Assembly (NCBI RefSeq): GCF_000276665.1
Contig: NW_004955474.1
Location: 10,885,605-10,949,604 of the forward strand
Source of the DNA: Chinchilla lanigera
Lineage: Eukaryota > Chordata > Mammalia > Rodentia > Chinchillidae
Reading direction: 5' to 3'
DNA length: 64,000 bases
The position numbers and the translations under genes were made by a program. Every line of letters begins with the position of its first letter. Position 1 is the stretch's first letter. The notes under the pieces are model-generated. The model saw only the letters and a list, made by a program, of their open reading frames with translations, was not told the origin of the DNA and searched no databases. Of this stretch, positions 55,755 to 64,000 are shown in pieces.

Positions 55755-56663
55755 TGTGTCTGTTTGGAGGATATTTTTGCAAGATGAAACAATGTAACAC
55801 AGGACACATATTTTATAAGATTATTTATAATAGTCATCCAAAGAATGATACACAAAAGAGTGCAGAAAATCTGTCCACACACTAAGACCAAGAAATCTAG
55901 CCAAAGGCCTGGATCCCACAGAAATGTCCTACATGCGTCCAGATGAAGACCTAGAGCTCATAACGATGCCACCCACGAGTCCAGGTGGAGGACTAGAGCC
56001 CGTAACAATGTCTCATGCAGGTCTGTTTCATGGATCTGGGCTGAGAAGGCCTGAAGGTCAGTGGTGAAATCTAGGAAGTCTGTGCCAGTGAGATGAAGGA
56101 TCTGTGCTAGGAGACTGAGGGATCTACACTGGAGTTAGGAAGCAATGCACAAAGTGAGAATCAGAGCTCCTCTGAAAAATACCACAGCCATGCTCAGCAA
56201 GAGTGAGGTCCCAAGCTCTTCCAATGATGAAGATGGCTGAGTTCCCATCAGGAAAACCAATGCAGTAAGCTTCTCCAGGAGACTGAGCTGTGGACCTTCT
56301 TCCCCTCCAGAGCCAGGAAGTGATCCTCAGAGGACCAATGCTCCCCCAAAGTGAACCAAAGCCATTCTCAGTTCCAGCAAGGCTCTGAGCTCCTCAGAGG
56401 ATGAAAACAACCAAGTTCATCAGGAAAGCCAGCATGATGAGCTCCTCCAACAGAACCAACAGCTCCTACAGCTTCTACCAGCTCCAACAGCCTCCTCAGT
56501 TTCCAACAGCCTTCTCAGCTCCCAACAGCCTCACTTCTCCTTCTCCAGTTCTGCCTCTTAAACTGCTGGCAACAATTCCCAGGTGGACCTCCCACACCCA
56601 GCACCACACTCACTCAGTTCAGCTGGGGGTTATAAGTTGACCACCAGTTGTTAATCCACTACA
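55755..56663. mobile_element. LTR-like insertion with 5-bp target-site duplication
   Basis: The block begins TGTGTCTG and ends CACTACA, so it has TG...CA ends. It is flanked by ATGCC at 55750-55754 and 56664-56668. Removing it with one ATGCC restores the L1 reading (CAGCCTATATGCC then CATCAACAGATAAAGG). It is about 909 bases and contains short imperfect internal repeats: a CCAGRTGRAGAC-like pair at 55.93-56.01 kb and TCCAACAGCC-type repeats near 56.45-56.53 kb. I could not assign orientation or family. Confidence 0.7.
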
Positions 56664-56779
56664 ATGCCCATCAACAGATAAAGGAATAAAGAAAATGTTG
56701 TAGGTATACACAAGGTAGTACATCTCAGCACTAAAAAGGATAATTTTGAGTCACTGGTAAGAATATGGATGAATCTTGA

Positions 56780-56866
56780 TTTCATTTTCCTTTTTTCTTT
56801 TTTGATACTGGGAATTGAAGTCATGACCTCACGCTTGCATTTGTGCCATTGAGCTATATCCCCAGC
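56780..56866 (-). mobile_element. ID SINE, antisense, diverged, inside the old L1
   Basis: The reverse complement of an ID body (TTTTTGATACTGGGAATTGA to GAGCTATATCCCCAGC). It is bordered by a perfect 21-base duplication of L1 sequence beginning AAGAATATGGATG at 56759-56779 and 56867-56887. Confidence 0.93.
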
Positions 56867-57002
56867 AAGAATATGGATGAATCTTGAGACCATAATACTA
56901 AATGAAATAAATCAGTCACAAAAGGTTAAATATCCCATGAGATACACAAAATATAAAAAATTTAAGAAGCAAGATAAAAAGCCATGTTAAAAAATAGGGG
57001 GA

Positions 57003-57107
57003 AGGGCTGGGAATTTAGCTCAACGGCAAAAGCGCTTGCCTGGCAAGCGCAAGGTCGTGAGTTCGGTTCCTGGTACCGGAGAAAAACCCCAAAAAAAAAA
57101 AAAAAAA
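57003..57107 (+). mobile_element. ID SINE, well preserved, inside the old L1
   Basis: AGGGCTGGGAATTTAGCTCA through GGTACCGGAGAAAAACCCC and poly(A). The target-site duplication AAAATAGGGGGA lies at 56991-57002 and 57108-57119. Confidence 0.94.
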
Positions 57108-57290
57108 AAAATAGGGGGATATTCTTGGTATAGATGGGGAAGGGGATCTGTGAAGGGAAAAAGACAGGAGGTGGCATCCAAACTTAAGGGTATGGAGGAG
57201 CATGGTTAGGGAAGGATGCCCTTAGGGTGGTGCTTGAGCTCAACTAAGCAGATGGGCATGAATTCTTCAGCCCTTAAAATCTAATCTGCA

Positions 57291-57640
57291 CAGCGAGTCC
57301 CTGACTTACAATGGAGTTCTAGGAGGAAGTTTGTAAATTGGATTCAGTCAGTCAGAAAGTGACCTTTGATACAATATGCAATGTCTATTGCTTTGCACTT
57401 CCTGGCAGTCTCCTTCACATTACCGCTGCTTTTCCTCTTTCTTCCGGACATCCTGGGCTCTGACTGAGCACAGTAATACTCTACAGTGTTGCACTGTACA
57501 GTAAGCACACAGCAGCACAACTGAGCCATGTGAACTCTTTCTGCAATTTGTCCAAATCTATGAATGTTTGTGATACCATGAGCTCCATTTGTATCTGTGA
57601 AAATTCACAACTCAAATGTTCGTAAATCAGGGACTCTCTG
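57291..57640. mobile_element. Small DNA transposon with terminal inverted repeats (Tigger-like MITE)
   Basis: The left end CAGCGAGTCCCTGACTTAC and the right end GTAAATCAGGGACTCTCTG are inverted repeats with two mismatches over 19 bases. CA before the left end and TA after the right end fit a TA target-site duplication with one change. Length is 350 bases with no transposase. The ends recall Tigger/pogo-type nonautonomous elements (TCCCTGACTTAC-like termini). Confidence 0.75.
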
Positions 57641-57990
57641 TACTAGTATGGCCATTTTCACCGTATTTACTCTCTCTATCCATGAATACTGGAGGTTTTT
57701 CCATTTTGTATTGTTTTGATTTCTTTTTTGAGTGCTTTATAATTTTCATCACAGAAATCTTTTGATTTCATGGCTAAGTTTATTCCTTTTTTCAGTATTT
57801 TTGTTAGATTATTTGAAGGTATTGGGAACAGAATCACTTTGCTGATATTTTGCCTCAGAGTTCATTATTAGTTCATAAGAAGGTTGTTGTTTTTTCATAC
57901 ATTAATTTTTATTGTGCTATTTTGATGAATTGTTTAACATTTCAAGGAGTCACTTTGTGGCATCTACAGAGTTCTCTAAGTATAAAAACA
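57641..57990 (-). mobile_element. Old L1 ORF2 fragment, antisense
   Basis: GGCCATTTTCACCGTATTTA, TCTATCCATGAATACTGGAG and a TTTCATGGCTAAGTTTATTCC-like run are the familiar reverse complement of L1 ORF2. Limits are approximate. Confidence 0.72.
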
Positions 57991-58194
57991 TAAATGTTAC
58001 CATGAGTGCTGGACTCCTGGTTTCACAAAACAAAGAGGAAGTTAGGAGTTTTCATTGGAAATAAAGAGAATAGTTCTTGGATTTTTACGAAGAATCCTGA
58101 TTAGGGTGGCTGCATGGCCACGCATTCTAGAAACCCTTACAGGTAAAGTGGGACCCCAGAAGTGCTTAAAAGTTTGGTGGTCATCTTTGATGGG

Positions 58195-58568
58195 TGTTAG
58201 AGTTTGTGTCTGAATGTCCCCGCAAAGCATCATGCAGTCATGGGGTGGCTTCTAGGATTTGTGATTGATCCATGGTCCAATGTTGGAATTATGGGTGTGA
58301 GTGCTATACCCGCCCTGGCGCAGGTAGTTTGCATACAATGTAAGGGAGAGAAAAAGGCTGCTTGCCGCCACTCCTCCCTTTTGCTCTTGTTGCATTTGCT
58401 GTGTTCTGCCACCATGAACTATTGCCCTCTGCCATGTGCCACTCTGCCTTGGAGCCAGCCGAGTATGGACTGAAACCTCCACAAACAGTGAGCTAAATAA
58501 CCCTTTCCTTCCATAATTCTGGGTGTCAGGTATTTTGTCTTAGCAACAAGAAAATATTAACTGAGACA
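58195..58568 (+). mobile_element. MaLR-like solo LTR with 5-bp target-site duplication
   Basis: It begins TGTTAGAGTTTGTGTCTGAA and ends TTAACTGAGACA, flanked by ATGGG at 58190-58194 and 58569-58573. It is closely related to the LTR at 42479-42821: both share TGATTSATGGTCCAATGTTG and GTGCCACTCTGCCTTGGAGC. A 5-bp duplication is usual for ERV-L/MaLR. Reverse-strand open frames in it are chance. Confidence 0.8.
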
Positions 58569-58573
58569 ATGGG

Positions 58574-59088
58574 TGTCCCTGTGAATCTGAAGACATGACC
58601 ATTTGGAACTTAGGCTGATTACCTCAGTTCCTTTCACTTAGTGTTTACAGTAAACAGGGATCTTAGAAAGAACTGGTTATTTCACATATACTTTTCTTAG
58701 AACTCAGGAATTTAGCAGGGGGCCATTATCTACCACTATATTCCATGTTACCTGAGAAATGTTTATTCTTGGTCCAAAGTCCTAGTTTCTTATAAACATT
58801 TAAGTTTCCATTGGCATGGCTGACTATCTTGCCCTTTACCCTATCTAACTTACTGATAAGCTAACTAAATAAACTATCTTTCACATAAGCAAATAAGGTT
58901 AATTTGCCCGTTTCCTTTCTATTTGCACTTCTTTTATTTCTTTATCTTGCCTGAGGGGATGTGTACGATCAACTGCATATGTGACAGCCTACCACTTCTC
59001 ACTAGTGTATGAAGTCAGAGGCATTCTTCTGTGACTGATCCCTCTGCCTGTAGGACATGACACTAACTCCAGTTAGATTGTATCAGTG
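58574..59088. other. Intergenic stretch, nothing recognised
   Basis: No gene or assigned repeat; could include diverged LTR sequence. Confidence 0.45.
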
Positions 59089-59420
59089 TATTGGTCAGCT
59101 TTTCCGTTCTTGTTCAAAATACCCAACTCCCACAATTTAAAGGGTGAAAGGATTCCATTGGTTCTTCATTTCAGAGGTTTTCCTGTTTGGCTAGGTACAC
59201 AGAACTAACATCACAGCAGATGGGCACAGTGGAGCAAAGCTGCTGTTTGTGGTAGCTGGGAAGCAGAACAGGGAAACCACCAAAGAGGAAGGGGCCAGGG
59301 ACCCCAAAGTCACACCTCCATGACCCACCCAGGTGCACACAAAAGCATGCTTTACTAATTCCTAGGCAGCCCTCAAACCAGTCAAATTGATAATTGAGCC
59401 TAGCCATCACAATCAGAATT
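59089..59420 (-). mobile_element. MaLR-like LTR, antisense, diverged
   Basis: On the + strand it starts TGTATTGGTCAGC and continues TTCATTTCAGAGGTTTTCC, GTGGTAGCTGGGAAGCAGAA and CTCCATGACCCACCCAG, the same order as in the antisense MaLR LTRs at 20.65 and 22.85 kb. Confidence 0.6.
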
Positions 59421-59619
59421 GAATTGAATTACGCTATTCCTAGCTTTTGTCCAATGGACAACTGCTCAGTATAGGAAGAAACACACACACACAAGACACA
59501 CAACATACACACACCTCCCTTCCCTAATATGTAATGCTTCAAGCCTTTTGTTGTTTTTTCAGGTTCTATATATTACAGAAAGAATCCAATAATTGTGTTT
59601 GGCTTGTTTTGCCTAACAT

Positions 59620-60265
59620 TGATATAGGGGAAAAAACTCCCAACCTGAAAGCTATCTGGGATGAGTTCGTGTTCTTTAAAATGAAAGAATGAATTTTAGG
59701 AGCAATGGAGGTTAAGAGCAGAATGTATTTATTGAGGGAAAAAAAGCTTCTGTCTCAGAAAGGGACAGAAGGGGACCCGAATGGTTCCCAGCAATCTGCC
59801 TCTTTTAGGGATTTTTATAGAACAAAACCACAAGGTGAGGCATGTCCAAGGTGGAAAACATGGGAACTTGCTAGGTGGGCATGAGATAAGACAAAATTAT
59901 GATCAGCCAATAAGATTACAAGTACAATTATTCAAATAAAATTGATTAAATTGGGATCAAATGGGGAAGCAAGTCAGTAGCAAGGGGGCATGAATACAGA
60001 ACAGGGGCCTTTCCTATAGAGGGTTGGGCTAGTGACTCTTCCTGATGGTGATTGATACCTGTTTAGAATATCAATCCCTGATGTCCATCCCTAGGGAAGT
60101 ATGTGGGCCCATCTGTTTAATATTTGTCTTGAGGTCTGGCTCACAGCAGAAGTACCTGTCTCTCCATTTACAAGGTATCCCGTCTTCTGCACTAGCTCCT
60201 TTGAGGGCCTGGCCCTGTCTGACTGCCTGTAATATTTCTATCTAGCTCAGCTGCCTATAACAACA
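59620..60265 (-). mobile_element. ERV-type LTR A, antisense
   Basis: Reverse strand: TG start near 60265, a CTATAAAAATCCC TATA-like site (about 59810), AATAAATACATTCTGCTC (poly(A) signal region, about 59725) and a CA end at 59620. It aligns along most of its length with LTR B at 60899-61477, which points the other way. The family is not identified; the layout is that of a solo LTR. Confidence 0.72.
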
Positions 60266-60469
60266 TGATATATTTTCTCTTGTTTTGACAGTGATATTTC
60301 TGGAAAAGTTTGTATTTTCAAGTAAAAAATGTTTAGTTCAAAGAATATGTGATAAAATTATAATACTTTTTGAGTTTTCATTATATCTTCATGGCTAATG
60401 ATCTTACTATTTAGTGATAATTACTTCTGAGTGAGGCTGGTTAGCAGTAATTGTGGTTTGTATCAGTTT

Positions 60470-60750
60470 TAGAAAAATTTAGCTGGCTCCAAGGCAGGGT
60501 GGCTTGGCAGAGAGGGATTGCAGAGGAAAAACAGTTCACAGCGGACAGAAGACAGCAAAAGCAGGAAAAGCAAGGGACCACAACAGTATCTTTTTGCCCC
60601 TTTTATATTATATCCAGGCTCCTGGGATTAGGGGTATGCCGAACCAGCCTGATGTAATAATCACACACTCTAGATCCAGCCCTTCTGAAAAAGTCACATC
60701 TATGACTCCATGAGGCTTTGGCAGGGACATCTAGACACAAGATATAGCAG
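60470..60750 (-). mobile_element. MaLR-like LTR fragment, antisense
   Basis: GGCTCCAAGGCAGGGTGGC, CAAGGGACCACAACAG, TAATCACACACTC and ATGAGGCTTTGGCAGGGACA match the same order in the LTR at 52780-53277. It lies between the two opposed LTRs. Confidence 0.65.
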
Positions 60751-60898
60751 TTTTTTAAAAATAAATTCTGAATTCATTGCTTTATTTCATTTCTTCCCCT
60801 TTTACCCTAAAAACCACTTCCATTCTAGTAAAACTATCCTTCCTAAGGGTAAAAAAGCCCTTTTAACTTTTAGAGTCCATGAAAACTTTAACTCTCAC

Positions 60899-61477
60899 TG
60901 TAGACAACTAAAGTAGTAGTCAAACAGGGATAAGCCTTCAAAGGAGCCAGTGCAGAAGACAGGATACTCTGCAGCTGTGAGGGACACGGGCACCTCTCCT
61001 GAGGGTCAGACTCAAGACAAAAGATGAACTTCCCCTAAGGATAAACAACAGGGATTGATATTCTAAATAGGTATCAATCACCTTGACAAAGCCACAAAGA
61101 GCCAGCCTCCTACGGGAAGAACCCCAGTTCTGTTTCATGCCTGTTTCATGACTTGTTTCCCCATTTGATCTCCATTTAATCAATATTACCTGAGCAATTA
61201 TGCTTGTAATCTTATTGGTTGACCATAGTTTTGTCCCACCCCTTGCCCACCTTGTGATTTCCCATTCTTTGCACCTTCGACCCACCTCACCTCATGTTTT
61301 TGCTGTATAAAAATCCGCCCAGGACCCCTTCTGTCTCTCTCTCAGAGAAGCTTTCTTTCCCTGGTAAATATACTCTGCTCTTAACCTCTGTTGTTTCTAG
61401 AATTCATTTTTCCATTTTAGAGAACAGGAACTCGTACCAGACATCTAGCAGCCTGGGAGTTTCTATCCCCTGTATCA
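60899..61477 (+). mobile_element. ERV-type LTR B, sense
   Basis: It begins near TGTAGACAACTAAAG and ends CCCCTGTATCA. It contains CAGGGATTGATATTCTAAAT, CTTGTAATCTTATTGGTTGA, a GCTGTATAAAAATCCGCC TATA-like site at about 61300 and TCTGCTCTTAACCTC, each with a counterpart in LTR A. No internal retroviral sequence is attached. Confidence 0.75.
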
Positions 61478-61493
61478 CTTTGAACAGAAGCTA

Positions 61494-61690
61494 GGCACAA
61501 TGTGCACAATTTAACCCCAGCTACTTTGGAGGTTGAGCAAAGAGGATTTCAAATGTGAGCTCTTACCAAGTTGTCGTCTGAAAAAAAAGTTTTAAAAACC
61601 CCGGGGGTGCGAATCAGTGTTAAGAGTCCCTGCCTAGCATTTGAGAACTAGGTTCAATTCTCAGCACAGCAAAGAAGAAAAAAATTTGAA
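61494..61690 (+). mobile_element. Composite B1-ID SINE, diverged
   Basis: A B1-like half (AATTTAACCCCAGCTACTTT, GGAGGTTGAGCAAAGAGGA) is followed by an ID-like half (GGGGTGCGAATCAGTG, CCTGCCTAGCATTTGAGAAC, GGTTCAATTCTCAGCAC) and an A-rich end. Confidence 0.6.
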
Positions 61691-61764
61691 TGGAAAAAAC
61701 CTTTTTAGTCTTTTTTTGTGCTTTAATTTTCTGGCTTTTTCTCTTAAACCTACTGATATCCCTT

Positions 61765-62300
61765 TAGGCAGTGTGTGTGCGGTCCGCGGAGGAAATTGGA
61801 ATAAGACACAGGAATAGAGAAGGAAGTTTTATTGGCGTGGAGGTGGCCGGCCAGTATCTTAGAGACCCCTCCCAGGGGCAAGGGAACTGGGTTTATATAG
61901 AGATACAGGGGCAGGACTGTTAGAAGTAGCGTGGGAAAATTTGGCAAGTAGGTGTGACTTTGGCGAGAGAGAGGCTTTGTTTGGGCAGACGGGACATTTT
62001 CGGGAGGGGTTGAATTTGTAGTTTCGCCATGGGGGTTGGGATTGAAATGGGCTCTAACGGTGTAAGGCTTGAATCTACCTGACTCTCACGGACCCCAACC
62101 TGCTTGCCCGCAGAAGCACTACTCTTCCGCAGGGAGTTCAGCTCAGTACCGAAGTTGCCACTGGCAAGCACAGGATGTAGCGGAGGAGATAAGACAGGGA
62201 ATTTTTCAAGTCCTGGGGACATCTGGAGACACCAGAGAGTTTACACCAGACACTTCAAGGACTCTGCACGGAGAATTTTGAGCACAGATGTTTATTAAAA
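61765..62300 (-). mobile_element. ERV-type LTR(s), antisense
   Basis: On the reverse strand CTCTATATAAACCC (about 61890) is a TATA-like site. About 60-70 bases on, GCCAATAAAACTTCC (about 61830) is a poly(A)-signal-like site, followed by a U5-like CTTATTCCAATTTCCTCC. A second AATAAACATCTGTGCTC at about 62285 suggests another LTR or an unrelated element joined in tandem. Outer limits are uncertain. The 100-codon reverse-strand frame here shows no retroviral domain. Confidence 0.5.
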
Positions 62301-62940
62301 TCTTCCCATTTAATGTCCCCTGCCGTCTCATCAACCCTATGGGAGGGACAGACACACTTCTCTTTGTTCAGGGCAGGTTTCAAGGGCTTGCTGCACCCAG
62401 GCACAAAAAATTCCTCTCCATGTTGCCTTTACACAAGCCTGCTGCTCTCTTTTGACCCTCCCCCCCCACCGCCGGTAAGTCACAGATGTTATAGGTAGTC
62501 AATCTGAAACAGGGAAATTGAACAACTGTTTTACATTTTAAAGGCCAGCTATTTCTCCATCTTTCTCAAGCTTAGTGAGAAGGAAACTTGCACTTCTGCA
62601 AGCCTTTGGGGCCAGACTATTTCAATGACCAGATTTTCAACATTTTTTCTGGGCCTGGTGATGATCCCACAGCCTGGCTGAATGTGGACATTTCCTGGCT
62701 TTTTTTTTCTGTCCCTGCTATTAAGTTGATGTGTTTCTGTGGGTTCCAAGAGGTGGACTAGCTGTCTCCTCAATTTGGGCAAATGGTACATAAACTCATT
62801 CTTCCTTTCTGTTTTGTGTTTGTGGTTGTTTGCTTTTTGTTTTGTTTTGTTCTCCTCTTGATGACTTGAAGAAATATGGGTACAGTGAGTTGGAGCCCAG
62901 ATCAAGGCCTGTGGTAACAATTTGCCAATTCTACAAATAA
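62301..62940. other. Intergenic stretch, unassigned, possibly LTR-derived at its start
   Basis: Includes a C-run with an adjacent CCGCCGG (about 62460-62475). The 133-codon reverse-strand open frame at 62549-62950 has no recognised domain. Confidence 0.35.
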
Positions 62941-62950
62941 GCAGAAACAC

Positions 62951-63043
62951 TGGGGGTCTGGGGATTTAGTTCAGTGGTACAGCGCCTGCCTGGCAAGCGC
63001 AAGGTCGTGAGTTCGATTCCTGACACTGGGAAAAAAAAAAAAA
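62951..63043 (+). mobile_element. ID SINE
   Basis: GGTCTGGGGATTTAGTTCAG, GCGCCTGCCTGGCAAGCGCA and GAGTTCGATTCCTGACACTG plus poly(A). AGAAACA at 62943-62949 and 63044-63050 is its likely target-site duplication. Confidence 0.93.
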
Positions 63044-63050
63044 AGAAACA

Positions 63051-64000
63051 TCGCACCTTAAACTTACCCACTGTGTTTGACTTTGTGCATTTGAATTTTG
63101 AATAACAAAAATTGTTTGACTTGTGCAAAGTGAAGAACTACAATAATCAAGCTCATCAATCAGGCAATGTTGGCATGGAATGTGTCAATAGAATCCATGT
63201 TCTTTTCTATGACAAGTGAAGAATTGCAAGCACTCAATCTGAAAGTTAAGCAAATGGCAGATACGTTTACTGAAGATCATGAGAAGTTGTTTTCAGGGCA
63301 AGTCCGTGCTAACAAAAGTCAGGCACAGACAGAAAAGGTGCTAGGGTAACAGAAAAGGCTCAGCATATGGCAGAAGCAGCAGAGACACATGAATAAATCA
63401 AGCTTTTGGAATATAAAGTACAGGTACCTCAGTTTAGGTGCCTCATCCTGAATCTGGGTGTTACAGAGAGGAATGATTGACAGGGTGCTATTTTAGCTCA
63501 GGGCCTATCGGCACGCATGCTCATCCCAGAATTCCTACTGATCTTAATTAATGTAGTGTGTATTTATGAACTCTTAATGAAGTTGCAGTGGGCTGAAGGT
63601 AACTGAAGTTGAGGTTGGGAGATCCAAAGTGCAATTACTGTAGCCTAGAAAGCATCAGGGATCTCCAGAGCTTTTGTTATTTTATTTGCCACCTCCCTTA
63701 GGACTGTAGAAGGCAGAATGACCCTAGGGTGCTTGCTGTTCAAATATAAACAGCTCCATTGTTTCTAAGGATGCCTGATAATGGTGCACCTCACGGTGCC
63801 TGATAATATTAGAGCTACATCTTCTTGGTCTGAAAAAAGATTCAGCTCTGCACCTTCTCCTAGGGTGACTTCATTGAGCAGAAGGCCACCCTCACCTGCC
63901 CTTGAAACAAATTTTCTTGCTCTCCTTCCTGCCTGAAGAAAAAGTGAAAACTATATTTCTGGGACCTGAAGCCACAAAATGAGTCTACCTTCTTTCTATC
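63051..64000. other. Window end, unassigned
   Basis: The open frame at 63167-63349 (60 codons, Lys/Glu/Gln-rich, ending QTEKVLG) is unknown to me and may be a piece of a processed pseudogene. TGCCTGATAAT occurs twice at about 63772 and 63799. No gene can be supported. Confidence 0.35.

Larger units (their letters stand above)
56664..57180 (+). mobile_element. Old L1 ORF2/3' fragment, part 2
   Basis: It continues the same L1: ATGCCCATCAACAGATAAAG, AATATGGATGAATCTTGAGA and TGAAATAAATCAGTCACAAA, the usual L1 3' ORF2 order. Two ID SINEs interrupt it. The 3' edge is uncertain. Confidence 0.8.

Noticed and set aside
58204..58482. Open frames on both strands at 58.2-58.5 kb
   Set aside because: They fall wholly inside a MaLR-like solo LTR with a clear target-site duplication.
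18005..64000. PLSCR1, PLSCR2 or PLSCR4 exons expected nearby by synteny
   Set aside because: I looked for the conserved PGLEYL, LEIQAPPG and DNFGI segments and found them only in the PLSCR5 exons.

Overview
This is a window of mammalian nuclear DNA, and the repeats point to a rodent. It carries many 7SL-derived B1 SINEs with the internal duplication usual in rodents, many tRNA-derived ID SINEs, composite B1/ID SINEs, MaLR-type LTRs and LINE-1. The young ID family ends in a short palindrome built around GGTACC. I see no clear B2 element. A non-murid rodent (squirrel- or beaver-related) is my guess only.

One protein-coding gene can be supported. It is an apparently intact seven-coding-exon gene on the + strand (2815-17979) whose spliced product is 273 residues and matches phospholipid scramblase family member 5 (PLSCR5). 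All six introns have GT-AG borders, the phases join without a frameshift, and a poly(A) signal lies about 20 bases after the stop codon. Its introns hold SINEs, microsatellites and one CTCF-like motif.

From about 18 kb to the end I find no further host gene; this looks like intergenic DNA 3' of PLSCR5. It is filled with layered transposons. There is an antisense MaLR element with two LTRs and internal sequence (about 20.65-23.24 kb). A full-length but decayed L1 spans 28.7-35.1 kb, has a clear target-site duplication and a 5' region of about eleven diverged 60-75 bp units. A second, internally rearranged L1 (37.35-39.95 kb) has a piece of the endonuclease region inverted between ORF1 and the RT region. 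There are also remnants of a mariner transposase (about 50.8-51.05 kb) and a hAT transposase (about 53.28-53.52 kb), an LTR element with a 5-bp target-site duplication inside an old L1 (55.75-56.66 kb), a small inverted-repeat DNA transposon (57.29-57.64 kb), and two LTRs of one family facing each other (59.6-61.5 kb).

I found no undescribed multi-gene system. The points most worth a second look are the rearranged L1, the two different repeat-unit 5' regions of the L1s, the opposed LTR pair, and the changed calcium-loop and cysteine residues of the scramblase. All family names come from reading and recall, not from a database search.
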